Notes: generated by a model from the letters alone, not told the origin. A DNA stretch of 27,864 bases from Bacillota bacterium (GCA_023431215.1 JAEYXR010000063.1:1-27864); one strand, 5' to 3'. Numbered from the stretch's first letter, positions 15,343 to 23,679 are shown. Program-made: numbers and translations.

Positions 15343-16701
15343 TTATTTATGCTTGCGCACCAAATGACCAAATCCTTTTTCACCAACAATCTGGCCTTGC
15401 TTTGCAGCAACCTGACCACGGACAATTGTCAGTTCTGGATATCCCTTACCCTTGAGCCCTACAAATGCAGAGATTTGATTGACATAATGAAGTGATTCGG
15501 GAGTGATTTCCCATTCCATCTCCGGGTCAACTATGACAATGTCAGCATCAAAGCCTACCTCAATTGCACCTTTTTGGCCATAGATGCCAAATGTTTTGGC
15601 CGGCCCTTCGCTCAGGCATTGCGCCAGTAAAGTAGGCGAGTATCCACGCTTTGCAACACCTTCGCTATAAACAACCTGCATAACACTTTGAATTCCGCTG
15701 ATGCCACCCCATGCACCAAATATGCCATGCTTTTCTTCACTTTTTTCACTCAGCTCACATGGAGAATGGTCAGAACCTACACAACACAAGGTACCGTCCA
15801 AAACATAGTCCCACAATCTCTCAACATCTTCCTGAGAGCGCAAAGGCGGTGCACATTTAAATAGGCTGCCATTTTTCATGACGTCATCTTCTGTAAAAGT
15901 AAGGTAATGGCTGCAGGTTTCGGCGGTAATATCATACCCTTCCAGCTGAGCCTGACGAATTGCTTCGGCTACCTGAGGGTGACTAACGTGACAAATATGT
16001 ACGGGACAACCTGTCTCTTTTGCAATTTCCAGTATATTTTGTGTAGCAATCAGTTCAGCTACAACTGGTCTGGAATTTAAAAAGTCTCTCCATGTATGGC
16101 TATCCTTTTTCTGCTCTCTTGCTTCATTCCACTTAATAATAGAATAATCTTCACAGTGGAAACCCGCTCTGGCTCCTAAAGGTGCCAGTATTTCCATGGC
16201 CTCACGAGCCTGACCATAGGAAAGAGATACATAGTCTGGTGATACAGGGCCAATAAAAGACTTAAAAGCTACACAGCCTTCTTCATCCAGTTCTTTTAAG
16301 TTATCAAAATTATAATCGACCAAACCGCCCCAGTAGCAATAATCTACATATGCCTGTGAAGATACAGCAGCTTCCTTTTTGGCAAAGATATCACGGTTGG
16401 TAAGCGCAGGCTCATTTTGAAGGGGCATATCTACAATGGTTGTTATGCCTCCTACCGCCGCCGCCGCAGATCCATGAGCAAAATCTTCACGCCATGTAAA
16501 GCCCGGATCATTTAAATGTGCGTGGCTGTCGATTGCTCCCGGAAAAACATATTTCCCGCTGGCATCAATTACCTGTTTTGCAGTAACATTGTCGCCATCA
16601 CAGCAAATGGCGGCAATTTTACCGTCTTTAATACAAACATTACCTTTGTAAATGCGCTCTGAAGTAACCAGGTTGCCATTTTTTACAAGAAGATCGTACA
16701 T
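15343..16701 (-). CDS. allB: Allantoinase (copy 2, closer to E. coli AllB)
   Basis: A 452-residue allantoinase that hydrolyses allantoin to allantoate. Metal ligands: H60 and H62 (DSHAHLNDPG), K147 (VAFKSF, at the position of the carbamylated Lys146 of E. coli AllB), H182 (FHCED), H238 (CHVSH) and D311 (GSDHSPC). The segments GGLVDYNFDNLKELDEEG and GAWGGISGIQSVM match E. coli AllB in spacing and content, so this copy is given the symbol. The ATG follows a GGGGATG site. First gene behind promoter C, the promoter nearest the divergent regulator. Confidence 0.9.
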   Translation of the reverse strand: MYDLLVKNGNLVTSERIYKGNVCIKDGKIAAICCDGDNVTAKQVIDASGKYVFPGAIDSHAHLNDPGFTWREDFAHGSAAAAVGGITTIVDMPLQNEPALTNRDIFAKKEAAVSSQAYVDYCYWGGLVDYNFDNLKELDEEGCVAFKSFIGPVSPDYVSLSYGQAREAMEILAPLGARAGFHCEDYSIIKWNEAREQKKDSHTWRDFLNSRPVVAELIATQNILEIAKETGCPVHICHVSHPQVAEAIRQAQLEGYDITAETCSHYLTFTEDDVMKNGSLFKCAPPLRSQEDVERLWDYVLDGTLCCVGSDHSPCELSEKSEEKHGIFGAWGGISGIQSVMQVVYSEGVAKRGYSPTLLAQCLSEGPAKTFGIYGQKGAIEVGFDADIVIVDPEMEWEITPESLHYVNQISAFVGLKGKGYPELTIVRGQVAAKQGQIVGEKGFGHLVRKHK

Positions 16702-16734
16702 GTTGCATCCCCTTTTCAGTTCATAAAATACTAC

Positions 16735-16748
16735 GTGCGGTCGACCAG
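16735..16748. promoter_or_regulatory. Operator C, GTGCGGTCGACCAG
   Basis: The same palindromic core GGTCGACC with small changes in the outer arms. Centre 16742.5, again 22.5 bp from the -10 box. Confidence 0.8.
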
Positions 16749-16764
16749 ATTTTACGTTAATTCA

Positions 16765-16794
16765 ATTATAATGGATAAAATAACTGTATTTCAA
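16765..16794 (-). promoter_or_regulatory. Promoter C of allantoinase-NCS1 operon 2
   Basis: Minus strand: -35 TTGAAA (16789-16794), 18-bp spacer, -10 TATAAT (16765-16770). Predicted start near 16758. Confidence 0.82.
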
Positions 16795-16822
16795 GCTGCA
16801 AAATAATAAAAAATGTGAACAC

Positions 16823-16867
16823 TTTTTAGTGAGAAATCACAACTTAAATATTAACATTGTAAATTAT
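16823..16867. promoter_or_regulatory. Upstream conserved element C
   Basis: Starts TTTTTAGTGAGA and contains ATTAACATTGTAAAT; ATTGTA begins at 16856, 113.5 bp from the operator centre. Matches element A at 38 of 45 positions by hand. Confidence 0.65.
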
Positions 16868-17198
16868 GGATATAATTGGTAATATAAAACTAAAATAGGA
16901 GCAACTATTTCATTGTTTTATTTATTAAAAGCGATAGGATTTAGTGCCAGCAGAATAAAACTTATATTTTTATTGAAATTATACCATCTTCCTTTTAAAG
17001 CACCTTGCTTCCTATGGGCATATTGAATATAATATAAATAATGCGTGCAACACAATATTGATTGCGCATAGGTTCTTAGCAGGCGTATCTTAGATTTTAA
17101 TGGCCGTGTCAGAGCCACATGTGCAATTTTTTTATATTAGTCTTAGGCTCCTATAAATTATAAGCCAATCCTACTACATGAGGTGATTCAGTATCAAA
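16868..17198. other. AT-rich region upstream of the ureide regulator gene
   Basis: About 330 bases between the divergent allB and regulator genes. A TATAAA/TATAAG patch near 17152 may be the regulator's -10 but has no clear -35. No copy of the GGTCGACC operator lies on this side, so autoregulation is not evident. Confidence 0.5.
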
Positions 17199-18251
17199 AT
17201 GAATATAAAGGCTTCCTCTTCACAGTCATTGGTAGAGGATTTGAACAGCGAGCATATAAAAGAGAACATGCTCATTCTTCGCCGCAGGCTAAAGCTATCC
17301 CAGGGTGAGTTTATAAGTCTTTACTTATCTGACGAAAATGGTAAAGCTTTAATTAGTGTCCCAAAGCTTTCAAACCTGGAACGCCAGGGAGGCAAAGATA
17401 TTGAGCAGCTTGCTGAGCATATCGCAAAGCAGCTATCTGTGGACACTGATGTATTTAAAATGAATCCTGACGATTTTGCCATGAACATTGATCTTTTTTT
17501 GGGTAATAGCAAGGTAGTAGACGCTAAAAACGGCACAGCAATACAGCCATTGCCATCCAGATACAATTATGTAGAAGAGTTGGTTCATGTCATCAGCGAA
17601 TATTTGACAGACAGCATTCTTGCCGGAGATTTGCGCCCCGGTGATAAGTTACCCTCTGACCGGACATTGTCGGTGATGTTTAATGTAGGCAGGACCTCTA
17701 TTCGCGAAGCGCTAAAGGTGCTTAGTGTATTGGGGCTTATTGATATCCGCCCGGGACAAGGAACCTTTATCTGCCTGGAAAGCTCCAATTTCTTTTCTAT
17801 GCCTTTGTCATGGTCCTTTTTTATGGGGGAACATAATGTAGACTACATTATTGATGTACGTAATGTGCTGGAAGTGGAGTCGGCAAAGCAGGCAGCAAAC
17901 AAGGCCACCCAAAGCAATATGGAAAAGCTGACTCAGGTTTATGGGCAAATGAGCGAATCCTATTTACATAAGAATCTGCAAAGCTTTTTGGATTTGGATT
18001 TAGATTTTCACCTTGCCATTGCAGAATGCTCGCAAAACCCTATTATTTCTAACCTGCTGTTAACCAGTCGTAAGCTGGTGCGCTACATCAGCAAAACCGG
18101 CTTGGTAAGCTTGGAGCATTTAAACCAGATCTACGAAGAACATACCAGAATATACGAGGCCATTTTAAACCACGATGCAGAATCTGCCGCAAGATTGATG
18201 CTGCGCCATTTGGACGCCTCCAAGCAACGCTATCAAATTAAGCATTCATAG
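17199..18251 (+). CDS. Dual-domain regulator: XRE-like HTH fused to GntR/FCD (FadR-type)
   Basis: A 350-residue transcription factor. Residues about 22-84 look like an XRE/HTH_3 domain: LRRRLKLSQGEF, an inserted loop, ISVPKLSNLERQGG as recognition region and IEQLAEHIAKQLSVD. Residues 124-192 are a GntR winged helix (LRPGDKLPSDRTLS, GRTSIREALKVL, RPGQGTF). Residues about 213-340 are an FCD ligand domain with metal-ligand candidates D267, H271, H315 and H337. FadR-type proteins are usually about 220-260 residues, so about 100 extra N-terminal residues are present. An AGGTGA site precedes the ATG. It is divergent from the ureide operons and the likely binder of their GGTCGACC operators; a ureide such as allantoin or allantoate may be the ligand. 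Confidence 0.85.
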   Translation: MNIKASSSQSLVEDLNSEHIKENMLILRRRLKLSQGEFISLYLSDENGKALISVPKLSNLERQGGKDIEQLAEHIAKQLSVDTDVFKMNPDDFAMNIDLFLGNSKVVDAKNGTAIQPLPSRYNYVEELVHVISEYLTDSILAGDLRPGDKLPSDRTLSVMFNVGRTSIREALKVLSVLGLIDIRPGQGTFICLESSNFFSMPLSWSFFMGEHNVDYIIDVRNVLEVESAKQAANKATQSNMEKLTQVYGQMSESYLHKNLQSFLDLDLDFHLAIAECSQNPIISNLLLTSRKLVRYISKTGLVSLEHLNQIYEEHTRIYEAILNHDAESAARLMLRHLDASKQRYQIKHS

Positions 18252-18252
18252 C

Positions 18253-18288
18253 AAAAAGCCACCGGTTTTGTACCGGTGGCTTTTTTAT
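18253..18288. terminator. Bidirectional terminator between the regulator and hexosamine kinase genes
   Basis: AAAGCCACCGG/CCGGTGGCTTT hairpin with A and T runs on both sides, placed between convergent genes. Confidence 0.93.
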
Positions 18289-18312
18289 TTGTGCAGTGGC
18301 CAAATAGTTTAG

Positions 18313-19434
18313 TTATTTATATTTATCATATTTTGCCACAATGGAATTCATTTTATCCCATTGTTCCTCCATCTCTTTTACAAGGCGGAACTGGGTGCGA
18401 CAACGGTCCAGATTGTGATTTTCCCGGTGGATTTTAAAGTAGGTGTCCCCCTCCAGATAGTCGGTAAGAAAACGCATACCGCATTCCAGTGTCATCAGCT
18501 TGGCACCACAAGGCATGCAGCGCTTTTCTTCTGCTGTCAGGGCACTTCCGGCAGCTTCTAAATATCCCTTGGTGTAAATATCAAATAAATCAACATCAAA
18601 ATGCACCTTGGTCAAATCCGGCTCATCCTCTGTTGCTGTAGAGGCACCAAACCGAATAGAATCACCGTAGTCATAAAGGGAAAGCCCGGGCATAATGGTA
18701 TCCAAGTCAATGATGCACAAACCCTCGCCTGTTTTTTCATCAATAAGGATGTTATTGAGCTTGGTATCATTATGGGTTACCCGCAGTGGCAGCTCCCCCT
18801 TTGCCAGCTTATCTGTGAGGACACTGCAGTCTTTCTCTCTGGCCAGCACAAAATCAATTTCTTGCTGCACCCCTGCAGCCCTTCCTAAAGCATCTGTCTC
18901 CAATGCTTTTTTAAAGTTTTGAAAACGGTTGGGTGTATCATGAAACTGCCTGATGGTTTCGTGAAGAGTTTCAGCAGGATACCCTGATAACTGACGCATA
19001 AACTTACCAAAACCAAGGGCGGATGCATAAAAATGCTGCGGATTTTCTACCTTTTGCAGGCAGATTGTACCCTCTATAAACACATAACAGCGCCAAACAC
19101 CGCCGCAGGAATCTTCAAAAATATACTTGCCCGCCTTGGTAGGCACCACATAAAGTGCTTCACGTGCAGGATCTCCCCCATTTTGCTCAATTACCTTTTT
19201 AAGATATTGCGTCACCCCCACAATATTTTCCATTACCCCTTGGGGATCTTTAAATACAATGGTATTGATGCGCTGCAAAATAAACCTTGCGGCTTCTCCA
19301 TCGGGTTTTTGAACATATACGGCAAAGGTATCGTTGATATGGCCAGAGCCATATCTCAGCGCACCGGCTACCTCTCCTCCAAAATCATAGCCGTTCAGAG
19401 CTTCCTCCAGGCAGATTCCCTGTTCCAGATTCAT
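18313..19434 (-). CDS. nahK: N-acetylhexosamine 1-kinase (NahK/LnpB-like)
   Basis: A 373-residue anomeric kinase of the aminoglycoside phosphotransferase-like fold. It phosphorylates GlcNAc or GalNAc at C1 using ATP. Catalytic motifs are THNDTKLNNIL (H221, D223) and IIDLDT (D243, D245), in the usual order near the middle of the chain. The ATG at 19434 is preferred over an upstream TTG because a GGGGGG site, formed by the end of the previous gene, lies 10 bases before it. It begins 5 bases after the nucleotidyltransferase stop, so the two are probably translationally coupled. The neighbouring GH112 phosphorylase supports the role. Confidence 0.88.
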   Translation of the reverse strand: MNLEQGICLEEALNGYDFGGEVAGALRYGSGHINDTFAVYVQKPDGEAARFILQRINTIVFKDPQGVMENIVGVTQYLKKVIEQNGGDPAREALYVVPTKAGKYIFEDSCGGVWRCYVFIEGTICLQKVENPQHFYASALGFGKFMRQLSGYPAETLHETIRQFHDTPNRFQNFKKALETDALGRAAGVQQEIDFVLAREKDCSVLTDKLAKGELPLRVTHNDTKLNNILIDEKTGEGLCIIDLDTIMPGLSLYDYGDSIRFGASTATEDEPDLTKVHFDVDLFDIYTKGYLEAAGSALTAEEKRCMPCGAKLMTLECGMRFLTDYLEGDTYFKIHRENHNLDRCRTQFRLVKEMEEQWDKMNSIVAKYDKYK

Positions 19435-19439
19435 CGGTT

Positions 19440-20360
19440 TTATTCCCCCCAAAGATTCTGCGGATACAACCCGCTTTGAGTCATACGGCGAACAGCATCT
19501 ACCACCACAGGTTTATCCTCTTTATAGGTTACACCATACCATTTGTCCGGGCTGGTAAGCACCTTGACGCTTACCTTTTTTTCTTCCAGCAGCCAGCCAA
19601 CCACCATAGGCAAAAAGTACTCTGCCTTTAGGGGGTTTTCTGTTAATGCTTTATCTAAAAATTTGGGAAAGCGCAGCTTTGCTTCTTCTAAAAAAGTTGT
19701 GGTAAAGCCCCACAGGTTCATGCTGACCAAAGTACCTGCCGGTAGATGAGTCCATGTTTCTCCCCCATCTTCAGTAAACCGGGCACCTTGCCCATCCTTT
19801 TCAATTCTGACACGCTCCACCACATCGGTAAGGTATCCATCATTGCTGGCGGTGCAAACACCACGTGCCACATGGCCGTTTTCGGTCAGGGTATTTTCCA
19901 GCAGATAACCCACCATCGCATAATCATAGGTGTTATTATCTACCCGGCTTAAATAGTCAAACATCTTCTGAAAGGCTACAGGGCCATAGTAATCATCGGC
20001 ATTGATCACCGCAAAAGGACCATCTATCAGGTGCTCGGCACTTAGTACAGCCTGAGAGGTCCCCCATGGTTTTGTTCGACCCTGGGGGACAGAATAGCCT
20101 GACGGCAGATTATCCACCTCCTGATAAGCATATACCACCTCAATCTGTTGTGAGAGGCGGTTACCTACCAATTCCTTAAAGTCATCTTCTATATCATGCT
20201 TGATGATGATGACTACCTTTTCAAAGCCTGCACGCTTTGCATCAAAAATAGAATAGTCAATAATGACTTCTCCGTGCTCGCCAATGGCATCCATTTGTTT
20301 TAACCCGCCGTAGCGGCTGCCCATCCCTGCCGCCATTACGACCAATACAGGTTTCTTCAT
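19440..20360 (-). CDS. Sugar-1-phosphate nucleotidyltransferase (NTP_transferase family)
   Basis: A 306-residue protein with the nucleotide-binding signature AAGMGSRYGGLKQ (10-22) and an INADDYYG metal motif, so it should join NTP and a sugar 1-phosphate. In Bifidobacterium longum the equivalent step of the galacto-N-biose pathway uses a GalT-type uridylyltransferase; this is a different fold. Candidate substrates are galactose 1-phosphate from the phosphorylase and GlcNAc/GalNAc 1-phosphate from the kinase. The start is uncertain: ATG 20360 begins MKKPVLVV, and in-frame ATGs lie 6 and 9 bases upstream; no strong ribosome binding site marks any of them. Confidence 0.8.
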   Translation of the reverse strand: MKKPVLVVMAAGMGSRYGGLKQMDAIGEHGEVIIDYSIFDAKRAGFEKVVIIIKHDIEDDFKELVGNRLSQQIEVVYAYQEVDNLPSGYSVPQGRTKPWGTSQAVLSAEHLIDGPFAVINADDYYGPVAFQKMFDYLSRVDNNTYDYAMVGYLLENTLTENGHVARGVCTASNDGYLTDVVERVRIEKDGQGARFTEDGGETWTHLPAGTLVSMNLWGFTTTFLEEAKLRFPKFLDKALTENPLKAEYFLPMVVGWLLEEKKVSVKVLTSPDKWYGVTYKEDKPVVVDAVRRMTQSGLYPQNLWGE

Positions 20361-20531
20361 ACCCATCATCCATTCTGCCGCTTTGCATCGGCCCAAAATT
20401 TAATTACTGCATTTCATCTGTCTTTGCAGCAAAAATAAGACAATTTATACAAATGTGTAAAGCAGATTTCACCGTCCTTATAAGAGCAGCAGAGAATAAC
20501 ACTGCTTCTTCCCCTTTGTAGCTTTACTTTA

Positions 20532-22706
20532 TCACATTTCGTACCAGCGTATTTCATTGGCGGCAAGCTCCAGTGGAAAGGAGGTTCCGTCTCCGCGGTA
20601 TACCATGGTGGTTTGTGGCTCGTAGGTATTGTTTACAACACAGTATTTGCCGTTTTTAACATAAGCATGTACTTCCACATGATAATTGCTGCTGAACCAT
20701 TTGGTAAGCTGGGACTCATCATGTGTGCTCCACAAAATACTGCGGTGCAGCACACGGCTATTTTCAAAGCTGTAAGGCAAACCACTGATATAAACACTGC
20801 GCCCACGGCCAAAGGAATTGACAACCATCTGTACTTCCCTGTCGTGCTGCACCAATACCTGGGCGCCCTCCAGTGCATATATGGATTTTTTGCCCTCGCC
20901 AAAATCAGGGATACCTGCACAGTCAGCCAGAATAAAATGGCCCTCTGCCGGTTCCCAGTTGTATTTATCATAGTTGAGGGTAAAGCCTGTTTCTTTCTCT
21001 ACTCCCAGTACTCCTGCCAGCTGCAGATAGCGGCCTTGATACTGGCGCCCTGCCGGCTCACCCACACCAATAAAGCCACCGCCCCTGTGGACAAATGATT
21101 TTATGAGGGTAGAAATTCTTTCATCTTCCCACTCTTTTCCGCCTGTGTGGGCGGTATCACCGTCACCTACGTTGAGGATCACATCTACATCATCCAATAC
21201 ATGCGGGTTGGTGCGCAGGTCATCAAAGCTGATAAAGCGTACATCAAAGGGCGCTCCGGAAAGTGCTTCAATGACTCCGGCATAGCTGTAATTTTGTTTT
21301 TGATACAGCGCATGATGCACCATATGACAGCCCCACGCACGCATTTTTCCCCAGCAGTTCAGCACCGCCACGGTCTTGACACAATAGGGCGTGGTATCTT
21401 TTATGTTTTGATACAGCAGGCGAAACTCATTGCATACGCTTTCTACATAATCAATAAACTCAGGGAATTGGCAGGCAAGCTTTAGGTAGCCGCCGTAGCC
21501 GATGCGGTCAATGGGGCTGCGCAAAATTGCTCTGCGGGCAGTCACCCAGTTTTCCTTGGCTTCCCGAACCGGGTCTCCCCCCTCATAAAAGGTATCCGGG
21601 AAAAAGTAGGGTAAAAATCGTCCCTCGGTATACTTAACACCCTTGATGTCGCTGATTAGGCGAAGTGTTGAGCCGTTGCCCACACTGCCTACCACCGCAT
21701 CCAGCCCAATGGCGGCAAATTCCTCCATAAAAGGCTCTGTACCAATCCAGTGGTCACCCAAAAACATCATGGCTTCCTTCCCCAGCTCATGGGTAATATC
21801 CACCATCTCTTTGGCAAGGGCGGCAACCTCTCGGCGCTGAAACGCCTGAAAATCTTTAAATTCCTTGGAGGGGATACGATACTGATTGTTGTAGTATCCC
21901 TGGTCAATGATGTATTCGGGGCGGAATTTATATCCCACTTCCCGCTCAAACTGTTCCAGAATATAGGGTGATACACTGGCGGAGTAGCCATACCAGTCTA
22001 CAAATTTTTCTCTCTTCAGCTCATCAAATACCATGGTAAACTGGTGGAAAAAGGTGGTGTAGCGCAGCACATCAACATAGGGGTGCTCGGCAATAAATCT
22101 ACGCAGCCTTTCCATGGTATACTGCCGTGTTTTGGGCTGGCGCACGTCAAAGGTAATCTGGTGCTCAAAATCCTTCCAATTGTTGGTAACGGCATTGTAC
22201 ATATGCACCGGGTCCCAAATGAGATACGCTAAAAAGCTGACAGTATAATCGTGGAATCTTTGGGCGTCATGGATAACAACACAGCCGGATGCTTCTTCGT
22301 AGCTCCAGTTATCCGAAGCCACAACAGCACCTGTGGTGCGGTCTATGACCTCCCACCAACGCTTGATGTCATCCCGGGTGTTTACCTGCAACAGCTCAGG
22401 AGAGATTCCCTTCATCAGTGGTATGGAAAGAGTGTCCTCCACCGCTGTGGCAAAGCCTGTCATAATGTAGCACTGCTGTATTTCATCAGGGTTTGCCTTT
22501 GCCCAGGCATTATCCTTGCGGGTGGTATAGTAGGTGCTGTATACCTTTGCATCTACACTTTTTAGCGCCTCGGGGTAATCGGTACCGTCGCAATCACGGA
22601 TGGCATCTGCGCCCCATCGCTTCATAATTTCCAACGTCTCGGGTATTACATCCACATCGGTAGGGATTGTCACCCTGCCCCGGTGCAGCAAATCTTGTTT
22701 ATTCAT
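20532..22706 (-). CDS. lnpA: GH112 1,3-beta-galactosyl-N-acetylhexosamine phosphorylase
   Basis: A 724-residue cytoplasmic phosphorylase that cleaves galacto-N-biose or lacto-N-biose with phosphate to galactose 1-phosphate and GalNAc or GlcNAc. It parallels B. longum GLNBP throughout: TVSFLAYLIWDP, VVGSVGNGST, GRFLPYFFPDTFYEGGDP and ISGLPYSFENSRVL. The general acid corresponds to D318 (FLGDHWIGTEP), and V167 and N171 match residues V162 and N166 of GLNBP. This favours an N-acetylhexosamine acceptor over the galactosyl-rhamnose type, though not decisively. There is no signal peptide. An AAGGGGAG site lies 11 bases before the ATG. Confidence 0.93.
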   Translation of the reverse strand: MNKQDLLHRGRVTIPTDVDVIPETLEIMKRWGADAIRDCDGTDYPEALKSVDAKVYSTYYTTRKDNAWAKANPDEIQQCYIMTGFATAVEDTLSIPLMKGISPELLQVNTRDDIKRWWEVIDRTTGAVVASDNWSYEEASGCVVIHDAQRFHDYTVSFLAYLIWDPVHMYNAVTNNWKDFEHQITFDVRQPKTRQYTMERLRRFIAEHPYVDVLRYTTFFHQFTMVFDELKREKFVDWYGYSASVSPYILEQFEREVGYKFRPEYIIDQGYYNNQYRIPSKEFKDFQAFQRREVAALAKEMVDITHELGKEAMMFLGDHWIGTEPFMEEFAAIGLDAVVGSVGNGSTLRLISDIKGVKYTEGRFLPYFFPDTFYEGGDPVREAKENWVTARRAILRSPIDRIGYGGYLKLACQFPEFIDYVESVCNEFRLLYQNIKDTTPYCVKTVAVLNCWGKMRAWGCHMVHHALYQKQNYSYAGVIEALSGAPFDVRFISFDDLRTNPHVLDDVDVILNVGDGDTAHTGGKEWEDERISTLIKSFVHRGGGFIGVGEPAGRQYQGRYLQLAGVLGVEKETGFTLNYDKYNWEPAEGHFILADCAGIPDFGEGKKSIYALEGAQVLVQHDREVQMVVNSFGRGRSVYISGLPYSFENSRVLHRSILWSTHDESQLTKWFSSNYHVEVHAYVKNGKYCVVNNTYEPQTTMVYRGDGTSFPLELAANEIRWYEM

Positions 22707-22790
22707 GATATTTTTAACTCCCCTTACAGGCTGATGATATACGGATGCTGTTGCAACTCTGCATCACAGAATACAGGCTTTTTGAGACTG

Positions 22791-23666
22791 TTACCCTTTA
22801 ATGGCTCCCCCGGTAACACCGGCAATAATTTTGTCGGACAAGAACAGATACAGCAGAAGGGTAGGCAAAAATACAATAATAACCGCAGCAAACATACCGC
22901 CGTAATCGTTGGTATACTGCATCCCCTTCACCATGTTGTACAATCCTACTGCAATGGGTCGAACCTTCTGCTTGCTGGCGAACAGCATAGACATAAAAAA
23001 TTCGTTCCAGATAGTAATAAAATTAAAAATGGTAACAGTGATAATACCCGGCTGTGCCAGTGGAAACATAATTTTCCAAAAGGTCTTCATGGGAGAACAG
23101 CCGTCTATGGCTGCGGCCTCTTCAAAGGTAAAGGAAAGATTTTGGAAAAAAGAAAGCAAAAAGAAGATGGTAAAGGGCACATTCATTGCAATGTACAAAA
23201 AGATGATGAGTCCCCGTGTATTTGTAAGATTAAGGCTTGTAATGACAGAAAACAGTGGCATAACAATCATAATGACAGGTACGCCCAAGGCCGAGGCAAA
23301 AGTATTTTGCAGCAGCATATTACCGCGGAACTTAATGCGTGAAAGCACATAGGAAGCAGGAGCTGCCACCAAAATGATAGCAACGCAAGAAACCGTGGAG
23401 TAAAACAAGCTGTTCATAAAGAAGATGCTTACCTTCTGGCTTTCCCAAGCATTTTTGTAATTTTCAAAATGAAATCCGGATTCAAACGCAAACAGCTTGC
23501 CGGTGGTAATTTCTGCGGTGGTAGAAAAAGATGCTAAAATAACCCACCCAACCAACACTACTGTAAAAACCAGCCATGCAATGCAAAGAATGTATCCCGG
23601 CAGCAATGCAGCTTCTTTTCTGGGATTAAAAGCCTGCCTCTGTTTAAAAGTCTTTGTTTTAGCCAT
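22791..23666 (-). CDS. ABC sugar transporter permease, MalG type
   Basis: A 291-residue inner-membrane permease (CUT1 family) with six predicted helices. The cytoplasmic EAA loop, which docks the ATPase, is EEAAAIDGCSPMKTFWKI starting at residue 182. The ATG at 23666 has an AGGAGG site. It follows the MalF-type gene by 13 bases and precedes GH112, so it should import the disaccharide that GH112 cleaves. No ATPase gene is in the locus; a shared MsmK-type ATPase elsewhere is likely. Confidence 0.92.
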   Translation of the reverse strand: MAKTKTFKQRQAFNPRKEAALLPGYILCIAWLVFTVVLVGWVILASFSTTAEITTGKLFAFESGFHFENYKNAWESQKVSIFFMNSLFYSTVSCVAIILVAAPASYVLSRIKFRGNMLLQNTFASALGVPVIMIVMPLFSVITSLNLTNTRGLIIFLYIAMNVPFTIFFLLSFFQNLSFTFEEAAAIDGCSPMKTFWKIMFPLAQPGIITVTIFNFITIWNEFFMSMLFASKQKVRPIAVGLYNMVKGMQYTNDYGGMFAAVIIVFLPTLLLYLFLSDKIIAGVTGGAIKG

Positions 23667-23679
23667 AATGCAGTCCTCC

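Noticed and set aside
16310..16325. ATCGACCAAA resembling half of the GGTCGACC operator
   Set aside because: Lies inside the allB coding sequence, lacks the left palindrome arm and has no nearby promoter.
16918..17118. 66-residue minus-strand reading frame between allB and its regulator
   Set aside because: No ribosome binding site, no domain and AT-rich sequence in a regulatory spacer; probably chance.
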